Source: Lumbricus rubellus
Taxonomy: Eukaryota; Annelida; Clitellata; Crassiclitellata; Lumbricidae
Direction of reading: 5' to 3'
Length of the DNA stretch: 64,000 bases
NCBI GenBank assembly: GCA_945859605.1
Contig: OX243811.1
Span: forward strand, 53,966,113 to 54,030,112
Shown: one piece after another, positions 33,358 through 42,903 of the stretch
Position numbering within the stretch: position 1 is the first letter of the stretch
Layout: each line of letters opens with the position of its first letter
Position numbers and translations under genes: made by a program
The notes under the pieces: model-generated
The model's database searches: none
What the model was told of the DNA's origin: nothing
What the model saw: only the letters and a program-made list of their open reading frames with translations

Positions 33358-35797
33358 TTACCTATATCTTACGGGGCGAACAATGTTCCTGCGAGGTCTC
33401 GCATCGGACACTAATTCTTCCACTTCAGGATTACTCAATCCATTCAAGGTCTCCAAATCTAAAGGACCTATGGGAAACCTAGCGGGGTTCACTCTCATAT
33501 CATACCGGAAATTTCTGTTAGTGACATGGCGCTGCATAAATCTTCGAGCAATTTCAAAATTATTATGCACATTCTCAATTTGATTCACAACAAAATCATT
33601 GGTACTAGACAAAGCATTTGCAACTGGAACATCTCCTAAAACTAAATCAATCGGCCTGCACAGCTCTCCTGACAGGAACAGCCGGTTAGGAGTGAATCCG
33701 GTGCTTTCACTTTCACTTGCTCGATAGGCGGCGAGGACGTAGGGAAGATGCACATCTTCCGAAGTGAAGTCGGTGAGAACAGACGGAAGATGTACACCAG
33801 CGGAGGGAGGGTTTGCGAAGCCGGGAGAAGGATGCACATCCTCGTTAGAAGGATTCCGGGCTACCACCTGTAGAGGGAGTAGATTCGACGAATCGGAAGT
33901 TCCCTTCAGGCGTGGAGTTCCGGTTCCTGCACCTTCCGGCTGGCTGGTCCAAAACTCCTCCGAAGTTTTCGAATTCGCTTGCACGACACTGATTCCTTCC
34001 TTTCTTCCATGGTCACGAGAAGCTACTATTCTGCGACACAGTCTCACACGTGGCTTGCAATGAACGTCGAATCGGTGACTTCCCGCCAGAATCCAGTTGC
34101 GACCGACATGCCAAAGTACATTTTCGTCTTTCATCCAGGAAAGTCCAAGGATCAGTTCAGATACCTGTTCTGTGACTAAACATGGAATCCTGAATTCGTG
34201 ATCGTCGATTTGCAGTTTCAGTATTGTCTCTCCCACAACACGAATAGCAGACCCGTTAGCAGCTAACAAGGGCTGTTCAGAATTCTGCACATCTTTAGGG
34301 TCTACTAGCGAAGCAGGGCATAATGTCATTTCGCAGCCAGAGTCAAGCAAGGCTAGGAGGGATCTTCCATTCAGTTTCACCGACAGGTAGGCATCATTCC
34401 TACCCTGGACGTGTCTGACGTTACCTTCAGGATTCCCGGCGGTTTCTTCGAATTCTTCATCCGCTGGCGACCTCTGGGGACGTTCTGGACAAACGCGAGC
34501 CAAATGTCCCGGTTGATTGCATTCATAGCAGCGACGATTGTCCCGTTTCACCCAAGGAAAGTTATTGTCTCTATTTCGGTTCCATTGTTGATTGTTGGTT
34601 CCTGTTCCTCTCCAGGGTGGTGATGAACGTTGCGGCTGCCATTGCCGAAACTGACCCTCAGTTGAAGTAGCACTCAACTGGTTCTGGAACATTTCTTTCA
34701 TCTGTCGAGTCAGCGTCTCTTGCATCTGGTTGAATCTTTCGTCGAGGGTTGTTTCTACTTCTCTCACTGTCTGAATGCGACCCGGTCGACGGTCGTGGAA
34801 CCCGGTGGTATCTTCATCAGCGCGGCGGTAGCCTTCCAACCGGAGAGCGATTTTGTAGGCGCTATCTAACGTGGTCGGTTCTCGCTCTCGTACCTTCGGA
34901 GCCAGGCCCTTGTCAGACAGTGCATCAAGAAAAGCTCGAATAGCTATTGTCTCACTATGCGCGGACGACGGTCCTGGGAAAGCTAAGATCATAAGCTTTC
35001 GAATGTCTTGTACCAGCTGACCGAGATCTTCACCGGATTGCTGACGGCGAGTATTCAGTTTGGTTTGGTACAAGGCTGCCTGGTCTGAACTTCCGTATCG
35101 TAGTCGTAGACGGTCGACTAGATCAGTGCAGGTGGTGATGGCTTCCGAGTCGAATTCATGCAGAAGTTGGTCTACCGGTTCTATTAGCGCACACGTCAGT
35201 TGGGCCAGTTTCTCTTCTTCAGTCCAACGGTTACTTTTCGAACATACTTCGAACTTCTTAAGGAACACTTCTACTGAGGTCTTACCGTTGTATCGGTCCA
35301 GCTTCATTGGCGATGTCATTCTTCTATCTGGAAAATTTGAATATTCAGTTTGTAGTTTCCCAGCAGGTTCTTTCCTTTCACGAGCAATTAGTTCAGATCG
35401 AGACGGTTCGACAGTGTCCTTTTTCGGCGACAACTCTCGAGCATAAGAGCTGACGATTGTGGGCGGTTTTTCAGAGGCAACACCGCTCCCGAGTATGAAC
35501 GGATTAGGCAGTTCATCTTGGAGACCACCCGCGACAATCGGTTTCATTGTTGGCCACTGCATTAATTGTTTCGCCAGGGCAACCCGTTCATCGTACGAGG
35601 CTGGACCGTAGTAGGGCACGAAGATGGGCTGTACTGTCTCACGAGGTAAGTATTCGTAGCTCTGGGTAACCTGAGTTTTTAGCGACGAAGACATCGTTGA
35701 CATTATCGGCCGACTCGAAGATGTCGTCAGGGTGGGCATACGAGGAATCGAAGCAGAAGCGAACGCGATCTTTTCTGATTCAGGTTTCATTTCACGT
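33358..35797 (-). pseudogene. Gag C-terminal/protease/integrase-tail part of LTR element ORF
   Basis: Downstream half of the element's coding frame, open from the hAT junction to TAA at 33358. In the apparent 834-codon frame (ATG at 35862) the first 19 codons come from the hAT end. At about residues 180-330 is a retrotransposon Gag region (DRYNGKTSVEVFLKKFEV). A CCHC zinc knuckle, CYECNQPGHLARVC, is near residue 445-458, and an aspartic protease active site, LLALLDSGCEMTLCP, near 507 with a later ILGLSW. About residues 700-834 resemble the C-terminal end of Ty3-type integrases (AYRASESESTGFTPNRLF). No polymerase motifs lie between protease and integrase tail: an in-frame deletion. Likely non-autonomous. 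The start cannot be its own ATG if the hAT insert is discounted. Confidence 0.9.
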
Positions 35798-36524
35798 ACC
35801 TGGACTAGTGTGGTCCTTAGCTCCATGTAAAAATATTTTTGTGGGAATTTTAAACGAGGCATTCTCCTAACTTATTCCTTTAGGTTAAAAAATATTAACA
35901 CTGAAAATTTTGAAGGACTTTTTTGGGTTTTAGGGGTCGCTACCGGGCATAACATATATCAATGTAAAGACACAGGCGAAGCATGGACTATCGTATATTG
36001 TATACTATTACCAGTGTGTGGTTGAAAGCACAAATTAAAATAAACTCTGGTGGGCAGTGGACCGTGTTGGAGGTGGACTAGTGGGCTGTGGACTGGTTTG
36101 CTATTTGGGTCAAAACACATACAAATGGGCATAAAAATGTTTTTCCAGTTAATATTTCCATTATTGCATGCATCAGAGCCTTTTTTCGACGATAGGTTTA
36201 TTTCTTCACAACCAATAGCAGACTCTGCTTCTGATTCTCATTACTTGTTTGAAGCTTGTTAGGCTGTACTTGTTCATGAGTGCCAGTCCACACTCTGTTA
36301 TGTCATTCACAACTTTCACTGAGCTCGCAGTGGCCTAACCTAACTTGAAGTTCTCATCGTTTGACCATATATCAACGTGTTGTTGGAGAAAACCTGCTGT
36401 AATGCTGAAAAATCTCGTGTTTTCCGTGACAAAATCTTTCAGTTGCATTGAGCTTTTTCTAGTGGATGTACAAGCCAAGTTTTGTCCAGAGTAGTAACCT
36501 TTTGGCATTTGGTATAAATGGAAG

Positions 36525-36760
36525 CCCCATAATCTTCTTCTTCTTCTTTAGTTATCTGCCGTCAGGCAGGTTCATATGTCCAATGACGCCATGCACATCT
36601 GTTCTGTGCATCTCTCTTTAGCTCTCTGTAACCATGCATCCATTGCCATCATCCAGTCCAGCAGCATTGTTCTTGGTCTTCCTCTTGACTTTTCCTTTCC
36701 ATTCTTCCTTCGATGATGTCTCTTACTTTGGTGTCACTCCTCATGATGTGGCCAATCCTG
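36525..36760 (-). pseudogene. LINE 3' fragment, diverged
   Basis: Read on the minus strand, it encodes GRPRTMLLDWMMA and ends near a CAGGCAGG/TATGTCCAATGACGCCA signature. The same signature is found at 40265-40460. Stops are present. Confidence 0.65.
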
Positions 36761-36794
36761 TTTCACCATAATCAAAGCTGGTCGACTGCACAGT

Positions 36795-36945
36795 GTAAGA
36801 ATTGTGAAAAAATAACTTTGGGGAGGAGTTGGACCATTATCCACTTCGAATTGGGGTGTGAAAAACAGACTTTACTATGGGGCTCTAATAAAGACTGGAG
36901 GGCTGAAACCCCCCAAACCTCCCGGCAATTTTCACCCTGGGTCGA
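36795..36945. repeat. Dispersed repeat shared with 19307-19470
   Basis: Same order of words as the copy at 19307 (GTAAGAATTGTG, ATTATCCACTT, GGGGTGTGAAAAA, GGGGCTCTAA, CGGCAATTTTCACCCTGGGT). Confidence 0.7.
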
Positions 36946-37216
36946 CACCCACTTCAGAAATGAGGACAGGAAGATGGTCTACTATTTCTTTACTGCAGAT
37001 ATCTTCCAACAACTTCCCATCCCAGTGAAATGTTAGAGGAACTCCTGGTTGAGATTCAGCTTTCAAGTTTTCAGCAATTTTCTGCCTACTCTTTATACGC
37101 TGCTTACGAATTGAAAAGCAATTGAGACTGAACTCTGTGGGATTATTTCCAAAGCATTGCAGTGTGAAAGAGAATAGGCCTACAAGTGTTGATTTTCTAT
37201 TACTCACTTTCCCCAT
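36932..37216 (-). pseudogene. hAT-related transposase remnant
   Basis: A 94-codon frame with KSRQKIAENLKAES, PLTFHWDGKLLEDI and VDHLPVLISEVG. The pattern HWDGKLL...VDRLPVLVSG is one I associate with transposase-like proteins related to hAT in invertebrates; this is recognition of a pattern, not a search result. Too short to be functional. It lies inside the nested hAT element. Confidence 0.55.
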
Positions 37217-37679
37217 TGCATTGTCAAAACTTAGACTATTGCCAACTTTGTGTTACCTTTGAAAATAGAGAGATTATGCAATATACTGACATACATGACA
37301 AATCAAAATGAAGCGAAATTGCCGCCAAAAGATGCAATGGCTGTTAATGGAACTTAATGCGTTATAGAATTTTTTAAATTAAATTAAGTAAGAAAGTGAC
37401 AATTATGATGTTGGGGAATGTTAATAAAATATGCAAGCAGTTGTCTATCAAATTCTATCATAGCCATTTACATGGTTGGAAAGCATATTAATGAAAATTA
37501 AGCATATTGTACCACAAAGCCTAAATTAATTCTAAGCTTGAACTTTAATCTCTGGTAGTGACCCCTAGATGTCATTGGATTATCTCCAAAAATTTTCTCA
37601 ATTTTTTTCTCATCAATAGAAACCAACTTTGAGGGTGCCCCGTTATAAAATCAGACTTTTAAAAATAAGGACCACACTA

Positions 37680-39061
37680 ACCTGGACGTCGTGCATACCC
37701 ACATTCTTCGAAGGGATGATTCGTGGAGGAAATTCATTCGATCGTCGAAGGTCTCCAGTTTCAGTGTTCATGAATTGGTACGACGAGTATGGGAAGGTGG
37801 CAGCCCGTGGAGTTGCGGTTGACATGGGACGACGAGGATGTGCATCTCGTGGACCCCAGTCGTACTCTCGTGCGAACGACAAATCCCCATTTGATTTATC
37901 TACAACTAACATTCCAGAGTTAGTACATGTTTTCAAACAGTCTTGCCCTATAGCTAGCGCATTTGAATCGAGCACAAATCGATGTAAAGGCCGCATATCA
38001 GTTACTTCTGAGTCTTCACTATTGCATTTCAATTGTTCGGTTATATCATTATTTAACCGGTTTTGTTTCTTGCGCATATACGACTCATAGTCAAAACTTT
38101 CATAAAACGTATTTAAATCTCTATGATAGACAGTTTCATTCCTAACCATTCCGGGTTCTTTTCTGGCCCTCGTATCTTGACTAAGTTGGACCCGAGCGTT
38201 AGCTGTATTTGAACCTAGTTCCAAAACCTCACTTAGTCTAGGACCAAGTGTACCTGAGCTTACTTTTATCTTACTTAATCTGGTGTCAATTGTATCTGCA
38301 CTAGATTGGACTTGAACCTCTGTATCTGACCTTAATTTCAAAACCCCACTAGCTCTGGTACCAATTGTAACGGCCTGCCCCCACCTCGAAAGAAGCCCAC
38401 GTGACCTCGGGTCCCACCCCTGGTATTGCTCTTCAGCCTCCCAAGTGGTAGGGGCCCGCCCTAGGATTTCAATCGAGGCGCCGCACTGTTGAAGGGGTTC
38501 TCTATTGTCAGGTAAGACTACAGGTCCATCTAAGTAAGTAAGATCTACGGGATCCATTGATTTCCCTCCGGTAATGTCGTAGTTTAGGGTTGGGTCTTTC
38601 ACCTCAGGACGGGGATGTCTCTCATCGGTACCAGGAATGGCTTCGGTCGAGTGGCGACATATGTCTGCGGTTCCCGGTCTGGGAACGACGGCTTCCTCTA
38701 ATTGAAGACCGTCTGGGTTCGAATCCCCTTCAACAGATTGTGTAAATCCCCGATCCCTAGATGTGGTCCACCCTTCCCTTCTCTTTTCCCTCATTACCTC
38801 GCCTTCTTCTCGGGAAAGACTACCCCGGTGGTGTTGCTCTTGCAAGTGGCTTATCTCTTGACTAAGGCTCTTGAATTGGGACTCTTGTCGTTCCATAAAC
38901 ATCCCCAGGGTTTCTGACACAGTTAGTAAAAGTTCCCCAACTTGTTTACCCTTTGCTTCTAATTCGTCAAGACGGTCAGGGGTTCCCCCCTTCTCCCCTT
39001 CAGTTATGCATTCCTCTAGTTCCTCATCAGAGTGGTCCTCAGACCTTATAGAAGTTTCCAT
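37680..39061 (-). pseudogene. Gag-type ORF of LTR element, N-terminal part
   Basis: The ATG at 39061 lies 0.9 kb inside the 5' LTR. The frame stays open for 232 codons in the LTR, crosses the LTR edge and the primer site, and goes on for about 230 more codons until the hAT insertion. As it stands it ends at 37643 after 12 hAT-derived codons (472 codons). An acidic N-terminus with a likely coiled coil (about residues 30-80) precedes a charged, Gln/Arg-rich region. I recognise no enzyme in it. The hAT insert splits it from the downstream frame. The two are in phase across the target duplication. Confidence 0.88.
38352..38363 (-). promoter_or_regulatory. Candidate primer binding site of LTR element
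   Basis: On the minus strand, TGGTACCAGAGC starts two bases after the 5' LTR. A TGG start matches the CCA end of tRNAs, and the word is one base from the TGGTATCAGAGC site classically assigned to initiator Met tRNA. The tRNA identity in this species is not established. Confidence 0.7.
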
Positions 39062-39963
39062 TATTCAGTTATTTATTAACGTCAGATTTGATTTATTTAA
39101 TTAAACAATTCAACTGAGTATAATGAATAAGCGTTACTGACAATTAACATCTGTGATTGGGCCTAGATATTGTTCTTCAATAACTATGCAATATGTCTTC
39201 AAAGTCAGCAGAATCTCCGTAAATAATCAACAGGCGTGCACAACCTTATTTCTAGTAATCACGTTCTGTAACTAACAGTCAGATATAATGAATCATAATT
39301 CGGTCTGCAGCTTTCAACCGATATACAATATCAGCTTAGGTTTCAATTCTTATTATCAATGAACATTAATATCTAATTAATTAACTACACTTGGTTTCGG
39401 ATTCTGTTATGGAGCAATTAGATTAGTTAATACTTTCCTGGAAATTTCCGTGCAATTTGGCCAACACTCGCATTAAAATATGAAAAGAAGATCGGAAGAT
39501 TTCCTGTCCGAATATTGGAATATATGACAATAAAGATTCACACAGAATCAGCTGCAAACTGCCCCAAAACCAGTCGCTTAGTCAACGGTATATTCTTATT
39601 CATGAAATCAGGCAATCAGCCACACATTCAGCATTTTTAGACCCAGAATACACGGAATTTCTGATCTTCCCGAGCCGAGCTCTCACTCCGATGAAAACTT
39701 CCAGTCGACTGCGCATTTCGGCGTTGGAAGCGGTCACGTGATCTGGATCAACCAATCAGCGACTTACACGTCGGCAGAATCTAAAAATAGAGTGTCGCAT
39801 TGCGACACTTTCTGTTGCAGCGAAGTACTGCACCGAAGGTCAGATCTAAAAGCGGCTAAAACCGAAGGCCGGTCGCAAATTTAGCAAGGCCGCAAATTAA
39901 TAAGTGAGTACGCCGAGCGGCCTAAAAGGAGGTTAAATTGTAGCGGCCTCATAGGACGTTACA
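38366..39963 (-). repeat. 5' LTR
   Basis: 1598 bp, equal in length to the 3' LTR, with only two differences that I saw. It contains the start and first 232 codons of the element's Gag-type frame. Confidence 0.95.
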
Positions 39964-39967
39964 CACA

Positions 39968-40260
39968 TACAAACATAGTTATATATATATATATATATAT
40001 ATATACATAATATAATATATAATTATATATGTATGTATTATGAAGACGGAAAGTAATCTGACTAAATGAACCGGCATGATAAATGTGAAAAAATAACAGA
40101 GATCAGGATAATAATACGTACTTGAACTACTCTCTGATCGAGTATCTGACACATTCTATGAGCCCTTAAACTGTTCTTTGTGGTCGTCCTGGAAGTTCGC
40201 AGCACCTCTGAGTAGTTTTCTTGAATAAGTGTATTATAAATAAACGAATTGGAGTCTAGA
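39968..40260. other. TA repeat and LINE/SINE-tail fragment
   Basis: (AT)n at 39980-40005, then unremarkable sequence. At 40195-40250 there is a tail fragment GCACCTCTGAGTAGTTTTCTTGAA...TATTATAAATAAACGAAT, like the ends at 46955 and 43136. The part before 40000 continues the SINE tail broken by the LTR insertion. Confidence 0.6.
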
Positions 40261-40261
40261 T

Positions 40262-40460
40262 TCTAGAAGACTTTCTTTCTTCTTCATGTTCTCTGCCTTT
40301 AGGCAGGTTTGTATGTCCAACGACGCCATTTTTCTCTGTTCTGTCAACTTCCGTGCTTCTCTTTTCAGTCCACTGTATCCCTCCTCTGTCAACATCCAGT
40401 CCAGCAGCATTGTTCTTGGTCTACCTCGCATCCTTTCCCCCTCCAGAAGACCTATTAGCC
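40262..40460 (-). pseudogene. LINE 3' fragment
   Basis: The minus frame starts MRGRPRTMLLDWMLTEEGYS and continues REARKLTEQRKMASLDIQTC. The GRGRPR-type C-terminus is typical of many non-LTR retrotransposon ORF2 proteins. Same signature as 36525-36760 and the RGRPRQRLLDWM of 17319-17560. Confidence 0.65.
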
Positions 40461-40933
40461 TATAGGCGATAGCTATTTACAGAAGTTTTATGCTTAGTAG
40501 ACCTAACTAGCTACTGCGCTCAATTTCTGGAATTCATATAATGTCGCGACAGCGAACGATTCAAAAGTAGGCTACTGTAGCTAGCCTACCTCAAATATAA
40601 CGACGACGCAATTTTCATCCGCGAGGTGGAAGAGGAGGGCGATCTGGTGGAGGAATCTTGGATTCATTGGTTTTTGTAATCACAGTATCGTTAGGTCCAC
40701 ATCGATGCCTCGATGGTTGTTAGGTCTACATTACAAACCAATAATACAAGGACCGTGGTTAAAAACCAAAAACGCCGCGAGTGCATTGAAAAGTAGCCCA
40801 ATTCGTGCTAGTCGCGACTTGCAAGGCTCCGAAGAACGGCGATGACCGGCAACTAACATCTATGCCATCTATGCAAATAAGTAGTCTGTGGTTTTACAAA
40901 TCGCGGCTCTTCTAACTTTAACTCGGCCATAAC
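40461..40933 (+). promoter_or_regulatory. NUP188 upstream region
   Basis: The 470 bases before the NUP188 start contain the octamer ATGCAAAT at about 40870-40877 and no TATA box near the ATG. A small inverted motif (ATTGGTTTTTGTAAT at about 40667 and ATTACAAACCAAT at about 40729) lies upstream. Promoter and transcription start are not placed. Confidence 0.35.
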
Positions 40934-42903
40934 ATGGCGGGTTTTGCTGAGTAAGTTTGTTTGTTTTACTTTATATAATATAAGTTGACAGCATTTTAAC
41001 AAACTTATAACACGTCTTACTCTCTTTCTGTTGCTGAAAATTCTTTATTTTGTGGGTTCGACCGTTGCTGCAGCAGAATCTCATATTATCGCCCAAATCT
41101 GGTTTGTGCTCTGGAACTTCTCCAACACGATAGATAGCAAAATCGAATAATTTATGTGAACCACTGAACCTTAATGCTATTTAATGGGAAAACTGTTTTA
41201 AGACTGAGGATTGTGAATTCATGTAGGGTTGCTTCATGGCTTAAAGTGTGGCTGGACGGTCATGGACGGCGTCCATGCACTTATTTTAAAATCTGAATGC
41301 CGTCTTGCCACTTATTGGCCAGCACAGCCCGGTAATGTATGGGGCGTCCAGGCACTTCTTTTGGAAAGGCAAGGGGCGTCCAGGCACTTATTTCCCCACA
41401 CTTTAAGTTTAAGCACTGGGTTGCTTCTTAGTAAACTCAGCTGAGTGTACTTTATCTGGACGATTGTAACATTTGTTGTCAGTGTGTTCAGACTTTTCTG
41501 GTGTGATATCTAAGGATTCTGACAAATTAGTGATTTTATACGCAAAACCTGCTGTTTTGTATTCAGCTCAAATCGGGACTTGTGGCAGTTGATCTCGAAT
41601 ACAGCTGTGCCATGGCCTAAGGTAATTGAATTTGACTTGCAGAAACTTGCTGGTTTGGCATTTATTATTAATTATAATTTAGAGTTGTACTTTGTGACAA
41701 GAATGCATTTTACTGCATTCCTAATCCAACAAATCTTCACTAAATTGTAAGTGCCTCTGTCATTATATCAACAGAAATGACTGGTTAAGTGCAATAGTAC
41801 TTTGGCTTGTTGCTCTAGTAAAGGTATGCAATGCAACACACATATCATTTTATAAGGTTGGAAATTTTGAATACTTATTCTGGAATATTTTGAGTTAAAT
41901 GCTAATGAGAAAGAGTTTTTTAAAATTGAAACTTGCCTGAATTGCTTATAAATGAGGTGCATATAATTTAGCATAAATATATTAAAGTGAAAACTGTTAA
42001 AGTGGGACTTCAATAAAATACTCATCGACAGTGTTCCTGACTAAGGAGGGAACCTATGATCAAATAGAACAGACTTCTTGCACTTGTGGAAGAAGGATGA
42101 GTGGCAGACTAAATTAATGTGACTAACTTCTGATTTTTAATGTAGGGTAGGATACAGATTACAGAGCGAACAAGGCAAAGCTTCTGTGCTCTGTAGTTTA
42201 CAACAACTAGCTTGATGTGTAATAGGGATACCATGGGACCTGCAACCAGGAATAGATGAGACAGAGATGCACATAACACTTTAAAACTCTGTTAAAAATA
42301 TTTTTGTAAGACTTGTTATTAGCTCTGCAATGTTTACTTGGTTCTTTAGGATTTGATTAGAATTCAACTGAATCGAAGTAAACCAAGGTTGACTCAGGGT
42401 CTCGGCTTCTACAAGAAACCAAGGTAACCAAATCACTCAAACAACATACACATAATTAAATTATTGTTAAATATTACTGGTATGTGAAATTTGATATGCG
42501 ATATTGCCAGGGATGTGACTCCCAAATTTAATCTAATTTTAGCATGAATTCTGAAAATGTGATTTTGACATGACTTCCATTGACAACCTATTGAGCAGAT
42601 TTCATTGTATTAAAATTATTAAAATATTAAAGTAAATAAGTTAATATTAAATATTAGAGTATTAAAATTTCTACCTATGTTAATTTTATTTCATGTGATT
42701 CACCTGTGTTGGTACTGGTCTTAAAGGCGATAGTTGCCTGCAGAATTCCACAGAGTACTTCACTTGAGGCAGCTCTGTGATTAGCGTTCACTGTAAACTC
42801 TGCTATATGATGTTTCAGCACAACATCTAGAACTCAACTGAGCAAAGAGAAGAAATTGCCAAAACTTCAGCTGAACTTCATCGAACAACTTTCTAATTTT
42901 TTG
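40934..42903 (+). CDS. NUP188: NUP188 exons 1-4, N-terminus
   Basis: Exon 1 holds only ATG GCG GGT TTT GCT GA (17 nt) before GTAAGT; AACATGGCG is a fair start context. Exon 2 supplies SNRDLWQLISNTAVPWPK, equivalent to the RELWTILLGRS stretch of vertebrate Nup188. Exon 3 encodes DLIRIQLNRSKPRLTQGLGF. Exon 4 ends in NFIEQLSNFL, leading into the DLDELQ of exon 5. Phases are 2, 0, 2, 0. Confidence 0.9.

Larger units (their letters stand above)
35806..37679. mobile_element. hAT element nested in the LTR element, 1874 bp
   Basis: Perfect 14-bp inverted termini TAGTGTGGTCCTTA (35806-35819) and TAAGGACCACACTA (37666-37679). They are flanked by the perfect 8-bp duplication ACCTGGAC (35798-35805 and 37680-37687). 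The T-A-G-T-G start and the 8-bp duplication fit hAT. The interior carries a transposase-like remnant (36932-37216, minus), a LINE 3' fragment (about 36525-36760) and a dispersed repeat (36795-36945), so it had itself collected insertions or is a chimera. It interrupts the Gag-type frame of the host retrotransposon. Confidence 0.93.
30514..39963 (-). mobile_element. Ty3/gypsy-type LTR retrotransposon (defective)
   Basis: Two 1598-bp direct repeats bound the element (30514-32111 and 38366-39963). Each starts TGTAACG and ends CGTTACA, a perfect 7-bp inverted terminus. I noted two differences between them (near 31340/39192 and 31417/39269). CACA flanks both sides (30510-30513 and 39964-39967), a 4-bp target duplication. 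It reads right to left: LTR, primer site, Gag-type ORF, protease, then an integrase C-terminal tail, polypurine tract, LTR. Reverse transcriptase, RNase H and the integrase core are missing. A hAT element is nested inside. The remaining open frame has no stop of its own apart from the hAT break. Chromosomal transposition would need proteins from a complete relative. Confidence 0.95.
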
